A stretch of 64,000 bases of DNA, from positions 1-64,000 of the IMG/VR virus record IMGVR_UViG_3300027128_000001. One strand, given 5' to 3'. This DNA is from a virus. The notes beneath the pieces were generated by a model, which made no database searches, had not been told where the DNA came from, and worked only from the letters and a program-made list of their open reading frames with translations. A program made the translations under genes and the position numbers. Below are positions 20,101-28,997 of this stretch, piece after piece (within the stretch, counting starts at the first letter, position 1; each line of letters opens with the position of its first letter).

Positions 20101-21210
20101 GTACTGACCATACTCTGGCTTGAATGATATCGCTTTAGTCTTTATGTGTGCTGCGGTTCTACCTTTAGGTACTTGTATCAATCTTTGGTATAAGTTATCA
20201 ACTTCAAAGCCTTCAATATATGCTTTTCCAGGAGAGACTTTAACCACAAAGTTATCTGCATTGCCAGTTGGCGCATCGTATACTCCGCCATTTTTACCAA
20301 CACGTAGACTTTCTGTTACAGAGCATCGTAATCCATTAACCACGTAGTTACCAGACTCATCGTATGTTCTACGAGCAAGAGATTTTTCAAGTTCATTGTA
20401 TTTTGCGTACCGAAGATGTTCTTCAAGGACACCTTCTCTATATCTCATCAGTTCAATATAGTCGTTGCTAATTGTACTTTCATATGGGAGTGTGGTAAGA
20501 GTCAGTTTAATTTTATATCGATCTGCACCTGGAGCAGCGTAGTTGAAGCTACCTTGGGCAGGATCCAGGAGAGTACCATCATCATCAACAGTAACAACAC
20601 TCTCGGTGATTTGGAGTAAGACGTGACAATCTGGTGTTTGAGTATACTTTGATATTACAACCGATTGTTTATCGACCGTTACAAATGTTCCTCTTGTGTA
20701 AAATACACCTTCATTCACAAATGCTAGCGATCCTATTCCAGTTGCTGCGGTGGCAGCAACGGTGGCTGTGATAGAAGGAGAGTCTTCAATCTCAATTCCT
20801 TCTCCAGCTGTAAAACTCAGTGCACCTGAACTACTACCACTAACGTAACTAACATAAAAAGTAATTGGATCGGCACCGCTTAAGTCTACAGTCTTCCTCA
20901 CATAAGCTCTTACGCCTGATGTCACACCTTCGATAATTTTACCTTCAAATGAACTAAGCGATACGCCTGATCCTAACGAAGCTATTTTTACATAAGGTGC
21001 ATTTGTATCCCCGTAACAATTCCCCGGTATGACAACAGATCCCTCTTGAAATACGTGGTTGCCAAACTTTTCTATCTGGCCCCGTAGTATAGTTTGCATC
21101 TGAGTAAGTTCGCGTGCTTGAACAGCGTACCCAGGCTTAAACAATACCTGATGGAAATTCTTTTGTTCATCAAAGTCATCATAGTAAGGGGCAGTATTGA
21201 ATGTTTTCAT
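17161..21210 (-). CDS. DUF4815-like baseplate protein with unusual C-terminal domain
   Basis: 1349 residues. The N-terminus (YYDDFDEQKNFHQVLFKPGY, QARELTQMQTILRGQIEKFG) is the signature of the DUF4815 structural proteins of T4-like phages. A module (TNLVTLASHEFVNGSPITF, then TFQLATTAGGDAINLVNNGTG; around 18955-19160) is shared with neighbouring baseplate genes. Residues about 1190-1250 are a Ser/Asp then Gly/Asp low-complexity linker, followed by CVIATHAVSMG, which resembles the CFIATAAYG box of bacterial surface proteins, and about 90 basic and aromatic residues. A 1-base gap separates it from the gp8-like gene. Confidence 0.75.
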   Translation of the reverse strand: MKTFNTAPYYDDFDEQKNFHQVLFKPGYAVQARELTQMQTILRGQIEKFGNHVFQEGSVVIPGNCYGDTNAPYVKIASLGSGVSLSSFEGKIIEGVTSGVRAYVRKTVDLSGADPITFYVSYVSGSSSGALSFTAGEGIEIEDSPSITATVAATAATGIGSLAFVNEGVFYTRGTFVTVDKQSVVISKYTQTPDCHVLLQITESVVTVDDDGTLLDPAQGSFNYAAPGADRYKIKLTLTTLPYESTISNDYIELMRYREGVLEEHLRYAKYNELEKSLARRTYDESGNYVVNGLRCSVTESLRVGKNGGVYDAPTGNADNFVVKVSPGKAYIEGFEVDNLYQRLIQVPKGRTAAHIKTKAISFKPEYGQYFFVTDMFGSTINPKQRTTVNLYNTSDVTVGSPTLVGSAKVMAFDYHDGDQTTHAVYKLWVYDVTFEAGKGFDDVGGIRATTGLANFAAKVLYKYTIASNGFQFAYGTNLTHYGSDGTTPLRRVTVGYHNISTDEVYAHKSTASLAPLQLHDSVTNGASVNEAGKVVSTVTDVVQLSSVGRSNYIFPLPVAEVQSAPGITYYAWQNTTATITYGTGLNGSFTVDGEVPAIEPGILVAVSNKTGPNNATTGIIPTTYFTVYSSGVNSSTIQMNGYNPTAGSETVTIYVLSKVSANPATKTLVANFTESATLSNVTFTDSTNLVTLASHEFVNGSPITFSSITTTTGITAGTVYYVKNATLDTFQLATTAGGDAINLVNNGTGVIGSRITLLHNDVIKIVSITQTYLSVTTNITDNFTLDNGQRDYAYLRGILNLKPGKPAPQGTLSITYDYYSHGAGDYFSINSYAGVSGEKYGTTYKASASGRTFNLLKCLDFRPSVGTNGTFTGTGAHIASTLANDYFIQSSGINYYVPRRDHVVVDKMGEISVIQGTPSDVPSDPPVKQGLYVLASIFVPAYTWDVKKITLRRRATTRYTMSDIGRLENRVYKLEQFSTLTAVENNLRTYNVVDAATGLDRFKTGFLVEDFNYPLTIGDITAPGFNSVFANNCLNAGRERSECNLALESNTGNFQITGNLITRPYVERVLAQQPVSSRITNLQPFMILAWNGTLNIVPPLDTWTVTEEAPLVVNEVIQTQTVEKFVERTIYLDVPEPAPIYYDVYLEPLQIFIEHPPTMPVLWEPPPIFDGGIGDIGGLSDGGYTADASTSDASVSVSADSSSDSSSDASSDGSNGSDGADGGGGSDGGGDGGGGGDGGGGGDGGGGGCVIATHAVSMGSFTPEEKQQAVVWCVNNLHHKWWGEAFRRGYRFHGSRVVNNGTAHLYYQEFKDFVEFFTGKKRNAKVALKVSWRCIQFFVTGLFISTDK

Positions 21211-21211
21211 A

Positions 21212-23764
21212 TTAGAATGTTAAGTAGGTTCTAACAGCCAAAGCTGATGTTGATGAAGGAGTGAATGTAGTTCTGTTTGTGACATATAGTAGATTACCGG
21301 AATATTTATCCAGAGTCGGAACGAAAGTTACAGCAGATACTGTGTATGTCTGAGACGGATTAGATTCACGAGATATCACGCTACCAGGAGGTGGCGTATA
21401 TTCAATATTACCAAGCAATTGTAACTTTATTGTAGTTCCTGATTTAGATATTACTCTAAACCGATGGGTATTGCACACGACAATTTCATCAACCAGAAAG
21501 TTATTTGGTGCACTTGTCATCACAACATCATACGCCGCAATGATAGATTGAAAGGCAATCTTTTGAAATGTGTTGATGTCAGTTGGGTTTTCAATTAATC
21601 CAAATTGCCTATAATCTTGTGTGAGTGCATTAAGAGCAATATCATCATCTCTAATTAAGCTATATACTGCAACGGTATCAGCATATAGTTCCTTCATAGC
21701 ATCAGCGCCATGTCCTCCAGGTGGCGGGAGTACGGCATAAGCTTTGACATTTATATTAGGCACCCCAAGTCTTAGAGAGTCAGTAAAAGTCAAATTTGCG
21801 TATGTATATCCACTTCCTTTGTTTGTTACATCAATCCTTGTAATCTTACCATCAACGACTGTACATGTAGCGGTGGCCCCTACACCATCTCCAGTAATTG
21901 CTACTGTTGTACCATTACCAGTACTGTAGCCTGTACCACCATTGACAATATTAAACCCGGTAACTAAACCACTAATATTAACGATTGGAGTAATGTCTGC
22001 GTTAAATCCATCACCCGTCACAGTTACCGTAGTTCCGGATGTTCCGTATCCCGATCCACTATTCACTAAAGTAACACCTGTGATAACTCCGCCTGTAATG
22101 ATTGGCGTTGCCAATGCACCTGTTCCTGTTCCATTGATGGTGAGAACAGTTTTAGCGTGATATCCCGTGCCACCTGCTGCAATTATTCCCGTTCCATTGT
22201 TAACTAGGTCAATTGTAGCTCCGCCGGCAGTTAGTGACAATTCGAATGTATTTGCAGTAGCAGATTTGATGTAATATACTGTATTTGCAGTAATCCCAGT
22301 GGTAGTTGTTATTGAGCTAAACCTGATTGGGGAATCGTTAACAAATCCATGCGATTCGAGTGTCACTAGGTTTGTTGTTCCGTTAAAAGTAACATTTCCG
22401 CCTGGAGCAACTTTGATTGTGTATATCTCCCCTGGAATGGCCGTTTGTTCTACATCAGATTGATTAGATGCATAGTCCGCTCCACTAATCACAGCTGAAC
22501 AGAATGCAGGAGTAGTACTTACTCCAGTAACCACTAAATTAATATATGAGTAGTCTTGACCGGTAGTACTAACAACAACGTCCACCAACTGGCCGTTATA
22601 GATTACAGGAGTGAAGGCAGCACCTTGACCATCACCAGTTGAGACTATAGCAGCTCCTGATGAATTTGTTGGATATCCAATACCTGGATCTTCAATATAG
22701 ATATAGTCGATACGACCATCCTTTATCTTAGCCCACACTTTTGCTGAGATATTACCTGGGTATTTGGCAGTTCCACCAGCAAGAGATGTTACAGATAGTG
22801 TCGGTGCTACGGTCCACCCTGTTCCTGCATCAATTACCTTAATTTGTTGTATAGTGCCTGCGCTATCAACCCCAGGGATTAGTATTGGGTTAGCCCCAGC
22901 TTTAGCAGTACCTGTACCATCAGTGATTAAGTTTATAGCAGACCCAGTTGGTGTAGCAGCTAATTGAAAGTAATTGGGAGTTGAGTTGATGACGTAGTAC
23001 CGCGTGTTGATCGATATACCAGTAGTTGACGTGATTGCGGAAAATTCTACTTGCATCCCATTAGAGTATCCATGGGATGTCCAATTCACTCTATTAGTCG
23101 AGTCTGTGAATGTGACAGAACCTCCAGGTAGTTTAGTACCGCCTGAAATATCTATTGATGTCTGTATAGTTCCAGAATATCCTGAACCACTATCTGTAAC
23201 GATAACTTCTTCAATTGCTCCCCTAGTATAGAAGGAGTCAGAAAGAGACTTTTGAACTGGCATCTTACCGCGCGACAAGAACTTCTGCCGCTTAAATGAT
23301 GGTATGTTATACATATACTTCCACACATACCCATCAGTCAAGTATAGTAAAAAGTTAGTATTTCCTACACCAGTTGGCTTGATGGTGGAAGGAGCTCCAT
23401 TATTGTTATACAGGCATTTGTATACGTTATACTCATCTTCTTCACCATCTGTCACACAATAGAAATTTACACCTTTCATTACCGCTGTGTGATCCCACTC
23501 CGCAAACACCGTACCAGATCCCCACGAATGGCTTTGCGTCACTGCTGAAATTTCTGATGGTATTACTTTTCTGAGGAATAACATACCATCACGCACATCA
23601 TTATCATTAATCAAAGCATCATTAGCTTCCTCTGGAATAGTGTCTGATACACTCCAGGGTTGTGTTCTACCGAGAAAGTAGTAGTAATTTGATCGCTGAC
23701 GATAGATGTCATTCAACAGTCTAGTGCATAGACTCGTTTTAAATTCCGGACGAATGTTTGCCAT
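21212..23764 (-). CDS. gp8: Baseplate wedge subunit, gp8-like with inserted beta modules
   Basis: 850 residues, much longer than T4 gp8 (334). The N-terminal about 190 residues (LNDIYRQRSNYYYFLGRTQPW, then a TDGYVWKYMYNI stretch) match the gp8 family of T4-like phages, which bridges wedge proteins gp7 and gp10/gp6. The rest is built of inserted repeats: two copies of a module of about 70 residues ending in YFQLAATPTGSAINL or TFELSLTAGGATIDL, plus several GSGYGTSG/GTGYSTGNG modules. The family-like C-terminal part resumes near NVKAYAVLPPPGGHGADAMKE. It sits in T4-like gene order after gp25, gp6 and gp7. Confidence 0.8.
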   Translation of the reverse strand: MANIRPEFKTSLCTRLLNDIYRQRSNYYYFLGRTQPWSVSDTIPEEANDALINDNDVRDGMLFLRKVIPSEISAVTQSHSWGSGTVFAEWDHTAVMKGVNFYCVTDGEEDEYNVYKCLYNNNGAPSTIKPTGVGNTNFLLYLTDGYVWKYMYNIPSFKRQKFLSRGKMPVQKSLSDSFYTRGAIEEVIVTDSGSGYSGTIQTSIDISGGTKLPGGSVTFTDSTNRVNWTSHGYSNGMQVEFSAITSTTGISINTRYYVINSTPNYFQLAATPTGSAINLITDGTGTAKAGANPILIPGVDSAGTIQQIKVIDAGTGWTVAPTLSVTSLAGGTAKYPGNISAKVWAKIKDGRIDYIYIEDPGIGYPTNSSGAAIVSTGDGQGAAFTPVIYNGQLVDVVVSTTGQDYSYINLVVTGVSTTPAFCSAVISGADYASNQSDVEQTAIPGEIYTIKVAPGGNVTFNGTTNLVTLESHGFVNDSPIRFSSITTTTGITANTVYYIKSATANTFELSLTAGGATIDLVNNGTGIIAAGGTGYHAKTVLTINGTGTGALATPIITGGVITGVTLVNSGSGYGTSGTTVTVTGDGFNADITPIVNISGLVTGFNIVNGGTGYSTGNGTTVAITGDGVGATATCTVVDGKITRIDVTNKGSGYTYANLTFTDSLRLGVPNINVKAYAVLPPPGGHGADAMKELYADTVAVYSLIRDDDIALNALTQDYRQFGLIENPTDINTFQKIAFQSIIAAYDVVMTSAPNNFLVDEIVVCNTHRFRVISKSGTTIKLQLLGNIEYTPPPGSVISRESNPSQTYTVSAVTFVPTLDKYSGNLLYVTNRTTFTPSSTSALAVRTYLTF

Positions 23765-23773
23765 ATTCTGCTA

Positions 23774-24256
23774 TCAGTTGATTGTCACGTTCCAGTTAAT
23801 CGTAAGAGTGTCGGCAGCTTCCTTGGCCACTGCACCAAATACTGTTCTACATAACATCGTACCACTGTTGATAGCACTGCTATTGAAGAGGCCGGCCTCT
23901 CTAAGAGCAGCATTGGTACCCTCACCAGGAGCAAAGATTGCTTGGAATGAAGCTACGTTATTTGAACTTGATGTAGTGCTGAAAGCTTTACGTGTGCTGG
24001 CCACTGAACCGGAGGTAATTTCTGCTTCAAGTCCAGTATTAGCGGCTGCCGGTGCTGTGCTACCAGTGCCTAGACCCATATGAGACATCGCATTATTAAT
24101 AGTTGTTCCTTTAGCCAAATAGTTGGCCATCACATTTTTACCTGCTGTTACAATCAGGTTTGGAATATAGATATGTTGTTTAACATTCTGAGAAGGCCCT
24201 AGAAGGATGATTTCTAGCTCACCCTTCATTGTGAATAGTTCGTTAATGTTGGACAT
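23774..24256 (-). CDS. Small virion structural protein in the wedge operon
   Basis: 160 residues, predicted beta-rich. The segment TAGKNVMANYLAKG then MSHMGLGTGSTAPAAANTGLEAE, and REAGLFNSS, recur in phage tail-associated proteins of unknown function. It lies between the gp7- and gp8-like genes in the same minus-strand transcript, so it is probably a baseplate or tail-collar component. No enzymatic motif is visible. Confidence 0.6.
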   Translation of the reverse strand: MSNINELFTMKGELEIILLGPSQNVKQHIYIPNLIVTAGKNVMANYLAKGTTINNAMSHMGLGTGSTAPAAANTGLEAEITSGSVASTRKAFSTTSSSNNVASFQAIFAPGEGTNAALREAGLFNSSAINSGTMLCRTVFGAVAKEAADTLTINWNVTIN

Positions 24257-24267
24257 TGGTATGCTCC

Positions 24268-26481
24268 TTATCCGAGGGTTAGAGTCTTAACTGCTACGTT
24301 ATAGTACTCCGAGAAGTATGCTTCTGAGTCGTATATATCAACTGTTAGTGAGGATGTATCTGCAGAAACCATTGTTGCTGTTTCAAGTAACCCAGTAGGT
24401 TCTACTTGCTTAGTTAGGTCTTCGGTTGCTACTGCACTATCAGATATTGGTTTAACTACTGATATACTATTTATCGCGTCTGTTGGTGCTGATAATGTAT
24501 CACTTGCAGGTTTATCTAATAATTTAGCTGCACTATCATTAGATGTGGCAGTATCAGATGCCGGCTTTGTAATCAATTTAGCTACATTGTTATCATCAGA
24601 TGTAGCTGTATCATCAACAGGTTTAATTATTAACCTACTTATTATTGAATCGGTTGGTTCTGCTAACGTCTCATCTCTAGGTTTATCGATGAGTTTTGCA
24701 ACACTATCCTCTGGAGTAGAGGAGTCTGTTAACGGTTTTACTAACAGCTTACTAGTAATTTGTTCTGTTAGTGCAATAATTTCAGGAAGTGGTTTCTCAA
24801 GTATTTTGTTTGTTAACAAGTCTACTGGAACACTAAATTGATCAAAGAAGTTCAGTACTGTGTCTTTTGATACAGTACTTGCTGTTATATTAAACGCAAG
24901 ACTATCTCTTATATCAAATGTAGTGTATAATTTGGTACCGGCTGGGTGTAGTGATTGTAACACTCGTTTGAAACTCTTAGTGTTAACTTCACTAAACACA
25001 TCATAGGAAAACTGCTGATAATATAGGTTGTCTTGTGTGTGAACCGTTTGATCCGATACAATGCTATTATTGGTTAACCAACTTCCAGGAAGATTGACGA
25101 TTGTGTCGTATCCAATCTTGACGATTGCATGAGCACCATAATAATCTTCTTCATTTAGTAAGTTGATTGCTGAGTCGCCTACAATGTCCACAAATGGCCC
25201 ACTAGGACCTTCCGTCGCTAGGGTAAAGGTATTTGTTGTAGCGTTTTGAACGTAATAAAAAGACCTTGGCGTAGTGTCGGTAATTAAGTTTGTGTAAATG
25301 GTCGACGTTTTCAGTTCAACGATGTCGCCGTTTGCTAGACCATGGTTGGCTAACGTAATTGCATTTGTTACTGTATCAATAGTACCAGTCCCAACTACAA
25401 GTCCTGTACAGACATAAGGTACAGGAACTAGTGCACTAGTGAAGTCTATTACAACACCACCTACAGTGTTTGTGAGTTTTATCTGTTTAGGAGAAAGTAC
25501 TTCATGGACATAGTACGTTGTCCCTTCCACTATTTGTGTAACAGAGTCTTTCGTTATCTTTTGGAATACTATAGGACTATTAACACTAAGCCCATGATTA
25601 TAAGAAAACTCAATGTAGTTATTTGTTGTGTCAATGAACCCGCGATTGAACTCAGTCCCTGCAGCTCCGCCAATAAACAGTCCAGTGCCAGAAGTAATCG
25701 AATGATTATACCCATGCTTCGTAATTTCAGCATGTATAATCCCGCCTGTTGGTGTCGTCGATATTACTTTGGCCAGAGATGGTAGAACTGTTCCTGGTAT
25801 TGTAAACACTTGACCCTTTTGCCACTTTTCTCCGGGATCAATAACATTGATTGATGCAGGTGATGGTATCAAAGAACCAATGTATATTACTGCGCCGTTA
25901 CTATTCTTAATATTGACGAGTTGATTTACATAGGTAGGTATGCCGTACAAAGTATTGAAGAACAGTCTTACTTCATCATTACCTATATCTGTATATCGTA
26001 TACATCTAACGCGAAGGTCTTCTCCAGTTGATTCGCGTACATAAAAGTATTCAAACGTTGATGGAAATTCGCCGTATATCTTACTAACAGTGATGAAGCT
26101 CTCTCTTTGCCACTTAGAGTTAGATGCTTTAAATACCTGATCGTAAGGATACTTTACCGAGGCCAAATCATCTTGATATACAATGCGAAGGAGATTTGTT
26201 AGAGCAGCTTCGGACCCTTTAGCACTGTAAATCTCTTTGATATTTTTAATGTACTTGAGATCAGGTGCGTCATTGAACAAACCATATACGTCTAAGCGAT
26301 TCCTGAAGTACTGAACAAACTGTTCAGGCGTTTTATCGATGTCGTTAATTGTTTCGAGGTGGTCGCCGTGGTTCTCTGACAACCACTTATAGTATTGCTT
26401 TACGAATTCGACGAAAGCAGGATACTGTTCCCTGACAAATTCAGGGAACTGATTCTTAACGACAAGTGGTAGAATATCCAT
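24268..26481 (-). CDS. gp7: Baseplate wedge initiator, gp7-like
   Basis: 737 residues. The N-terminus (NQFPEFVREQYPAFVEFVKQY, NIKEIYSAKGSEAALTNLLR) matches the large protein that follows gp6 in T4-like phages of marine type, in the position of T4 gp7 (1032 residues). A beta module (AITLANHGLANGDIVEL, then TFTLATEGPSG) related to those in neighbouring genes lies near 25180-25390. The C-terminal 200 residues contain repeated KP..D(T/S)AT..D...KLI units of unknown role. The start overlaps the gp6 stop by 1 base. Assignment to gp7 rests on position plus N-terminal pattern. Confidence 0.65.
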   Translation of the reverse strand: MDILPLVVKNQFPEFVREQYPAFVEFVKQYYKWLSENHGDHLETINDIDKTPEQFVQYFRNRLDVYGLFNDAPDLKYIKNIKEIYSAKGSEAALTNLLRIVYQDDLASVKYPYDQVFKASNSKWQRESFITVSKIYGEFPSTFEYFYVRESTGEDLRVRCIRYTDIGNDEVRLFFNTLYGIPTYVNQLVNIKNSNGAVIYIGSLIPSPASINVIDPGEKWQKGQVFTIPGTVLPSLAKVISTTPTGGIIHAEITKHGYNHSITSGTGLFIGGAAGTEFNRGFIDTTNNYIEFSYNHGLSVNSPIVFQKITKDSVTQIVEGTTYYVHEVLSPKQIKLTNTVGGVVIDFTSALVPVPYVCTGLVVGTGTIDTVTNAITLANHGLANGDIVELKTSTIYTNLITDTTPRSFYYVQNATTNTFTLATEGPSGPFVDIVGDSAINLLNEEDYYGAHAIVKIGYDTIVNLPGSWLTNNSIVSDQTVHTQDNLYYQQFSYDVFSEVNTKSFKRVLQSLHPAGTKLYTTFDIRDSLAFNITASTVSKDTVLNFFDQFSVPVDLLTNKILEKPLPEIIALTEQITSKLLVKPLTDSSTPEDSVAKLIDKPRDETLAEPTDSIISRLIIKPVDDTATSDDNNVAKLITKPASDTATSNDSAAKLLDKPASDTLSAPTDAINSISVVKPISDSAVATEDLTKQVEPTGLLETATMVSADTSSLTVDIYDSEAYFSEYYNVAVKTLTLG

Positions 26482-28295
26482 TAGCTTCTACTGGAGGTAA
26501 ACTTGTATGGGTCTGTTGGTAGATCAACAATAGCCGAAACTGTTAGTAAGGCCTCATCAATATATGCAAACTGATGCTGGGTTGAAGCCACATCATTCGA
26601 TTGAGGTTTGATAGTAAATGAGAAATTCTCATCATCATGACTAATAATATTTAGTCCAGTTATATACATAGTGCCACTACCATAGTCAACTGTACCAACA
26701 TTCTTTACAGCTATCTTTTCGCCTGTGTTGTTATAGTAAAACAATCGAAGGGTTCCTTTGAGAGTGTCGACAGGAACATCTTCAATATAACACGTCTCTG
26801 TTGTGTCGGCAGCAGTAAATGCTCCTGACAAGATAGATTCTTCTGCTACCCCTGAGGAGTATATTGGATTTCCTAATGGGATTGTATATGATGATTCAAT
26901 CCCATATATTGGTACAATCTCTTTATGTAGTTTGACGGTTGTAATGTTACCAGTGATTGATCTATCTGTACCATCTATGATACTGTTTAACTTTGAAAAC
27001 TTAAGAACTGAATTGAAGTCATTCAGAACAGTATTGTTGTAGTTGACAATGTTTAGACGAGTGAGAGATTCGATATCCCCTGCCGTCTTTGTTGTATATT
27101 GAGGATTATAATATACGGAGGTGTGGAGTTCAATTTTTAGATACTCCGGGTCAACAATTTCTGCTGATATAGAGAGAACTTTCCTTGGTCCAACTATACT
27201 TTCAATTATGTATTTTTTCTCATCTACTGTCAACTGATCATTTGTCTCCGGAACAACGGAAATGAACACCTTACCGTACTGAGGTGGACTCATAGTCTCC
27301 CCACCCCATACATTGACAGACTTAGAGTTAGAGAAGTTGTTCTTAATTATTGTCTTATAGTCATCAATAGTAACGCATCTATTCTGAGACGCAAACGCTC
27401 TTGGTGCTGCCCATCTAATTGATTCTATATCTTCTGCGAAACTACCATTAGAAGCAGATGTTATGGTACTCACTACAGCAGATCCGCTGTTTGGCACTTC
27501 TCCGGCAAACGTAAACGCATTAGCTCCATTCAATAACGACCCATTACAAGTCATGTACGTTATTGTAATGTAGTTACCATTATCAAGAGATCGACCAACA
27601 ACACCATTGCCAAACTGTATCTCATACAAGCCTTCATCCGTTTCCTTGATAAAGTATGCATATGACGCAGAGTTGATGTTCATCACAGTCTCTGCCCGCG
27701 TGTAAGTGTCATACACATTGGATCCAGAGTTCTCTTGAACTCGTACTGTTAGTGTATTAAGATCGACGTTGGTGTTGGGGATGATGTATGTCTCACCTTC
27801 TGCTACCGTATAGGCATATGTCAGTTCATTGCCTTCTTTGATTACCACATTATTGAATATAAACTGCGACCCTGTACGGATCGATGTATATGCTTGTGTG
27901 GTATTGAATACGTATGGTACACCATCCACTTGTGTAGTGAACTTAGTTCCTTTACCAATCGTATATGTGTGGTCTGTATTTGTACCTGCATTAATTGTTA
28001 AGTTTACAACTGCAAGTGCCCCAGTAGCAGACCTCGGAATGTAACCAAGCTCCTTTGCTTTTGATACCACGCTTGCTCGTTTTGAAGCAGAATCAATGAA
28101 CATCTCATTGATTGCAAGGTTTGTGTAGAGGGCGTTGTAGTGAGTGTTGTATGCTAACACATCAAGAAGCAAGGACAATCCAGATCCATCAAAGTTATAA
28201 TCTGTATACTGAGCTTGACCGGATAGGTATTCTTTGAGAGAAGCCTTGATCTCATCAAACTCTAATGCGGTTGTTGTAATCTTTTGGTTAGCCAT
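26481..28295 (-). CDS. gp6: Baseplate wedge subunit gp6
   Basis: 604 residues, close to T4 gp6 (660). The N-terminus (LEFDEIKASLKEYLSGQ, DYNFDGSGLSLLLDVLAYNTHYN, ASKRASVVSKAKELGYIPRS) and the middle GVVGRSLDNGNYITITYMTCNG plus FASQNRCVTIDDYKTII are diagnostic of the gp6/gpJ baseplate family, whose ring of dimers holds the wedges together and drives sheath contraction. The start overlaps the gp25 stop by 1 base. Confidence 0.93.
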   Translation of the reverse strand: MANQKITTTALEFDEIKASLKEYLSGQAQYTDYNFDGSGLSLLLDVLAYNTHYNALYTNLAINEMFIDSASKRASVVSKAKELGYIPRSATGALAVVNLTINAGTNTDHTYTIGKGTKFTTQVDGVPYVFNTTQAYTSIRTGSQFIFNNVVIKEGNELTYAYTVAEGETYIIPNTNVDLNTLTVRVQENSGSNVYDTYTRAETVMNINSASYAYFIKETDEGLYEIQFGNGVVGRSLDNGNYITITYMTCNGSLLNGANAFTFAGEVPNSGSAVVSTITSASNGSFAEDIESIRWAAPRAFASQNRCVTIDDYKTIIKNNFSNSKSVNVWGGETMSPPQYGKVFISVVPETNDQLTVDEKKYIIESIVGPRKVLSISAEIVDPEYLKIELHTSVYYNPQYTTKTAGDIESLTRLNIVNYNNTVLNDFNSVLKFSKLNSIIDGTDRSITGNITTVKLHKEIVPIYGIESSYTIPLGNPIYSSGVAEESILSGAFTAADTTETCYIEDVPVDTLKGTLRLFYYNNTGEKIAVKNVGTVDYGSGTMYITGLNIISHDDENFSFTIKPQSNDVASTQHQFAYIDEALLTVSAIVDLPTDPYKFTSSRS

Positions 28296-28687
28296 TATCG
28301 AGTTCTCTGTAAAATCAGGTTAACTGTTATTGGTTCTGAGGTGTTTACAATCACAAATACTATCGACACGTATATGCTATTGTTATCTACGTTTGGCCGG
28401 ACATCGACGTTAATTAAGTTTACTCTTGGCTCAAAATTTTCAATAGTATTTCGTATTGAAGTAATGATCATTGCTTTTGTAAGCGGAGTGAACATTTCAA
28501 ACAACAAACTATTCACCTCAGATCCTATCTCTGGATGGAATAGTCTCTCGTAGTGATTAGTCAACACTAGGTTCTTAACCGATTGTTTGATAGCATTATC
28601 GTCAAACTTTTTCGATATATCACCAGTATCGGGGTGAGCAATAAAGTTTAGATCGATATCGGCAAATGTTCTGGTATATCTTGACAT
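28295..28687 (-). CDS. gp25: Baseplate wedge subunit gp25
   Basis: 130 residues, matching the length of T4 gp25 (132). The pattern DIDLNF..HPDTGDISKKFDDNAIKQSVKNL then ERLFHPEIGSEV and IENFEPRV is the conserved gp25/TssE wedge fold, including the EPR-type motif needed for sheath initiation. It is co-transcribed between the PAAR gene and gp6. Confidence 0.95.
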   Translation of the reverse strand: MSRYTRTFADIDLNFIAHPDTGDISKKFDDNAIKQSVKNLVLTNHYERLFHPEIGSEVNSLLFEMFTPLTKAMIITSIRNTIENFEPRVNLINVDVRPNVDNNSIYVSIVFVIVNTSEPITVNLILQRTR

Positions 28688-28690
28688 AAT

Positions 28691-28966
28691 TTAGCCGCCG
28701 ATGAAGACGTTACTGGAACCTTGAGCTACTACAGATCCACAAGTGATTGGATCTCCAATTCTTCCTGCTGATTTACCGTTAACATAAACTGTCGATGATC
28801 CCATTGCTAAAGTGCCACTATGGCCAAAATGAATTGCCCAGCCATCATCTTCACGATGAACTCCAATGCCATTTACAAATACATTACTTGATCCTTGTAT
28901 ACTAGGTCTTGGAGCTGCCTTTGCGTGGCCACTGCATAGATCACCAATACGAGTTGCTGCTGGCAT
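28691..28966 (-). CDS. gp5.4: PAAR-repeat spike tip protein
   Basis: 91 residues. PAATRIGDLCSGH, FVNGIGVHREDD, VYVNGKSAGRIGDPITCGS and SSNVFIGG are the PAAR motifs that sharpen the gp5 needle. Conserved His and Cys residues (C11, H14, H53, C83) could coordinate the tip metal ion. T4 has the equivalent gp5.4 (97 residues). It is the first gene after a TATAAATA promoter, with GGAG before its ATG, and heads the gp25-gp6-gp7-gp8 operon. Confidence 0.93.
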   Translation of the reverse strand: MPAATRIGDLCSGHAKAAPRPSIQGSSNVFVNGIGVHREDDGWAIHFGHSGTLAMGSSTVYVNGKSAGRIGDPITCGSVVAQGSSNVFIGG

Positions 28967-28989
28967 ACATTCTCCGTGTAGTTATTAGG

Positions 28990-28997
28990 TATTTATA
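28990..28997 (-). promoter_or_regulatory. Late promoter TATAAATA before the wedge operon
   Basis: An exact TATAAATA on the minus strand, 24 bases before the PAAR ATG and overlapping the last codons of the upstream fiber gene. Its position at the head of an unbroken structural operon supports late-promoter function. Confidence 0.75.
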
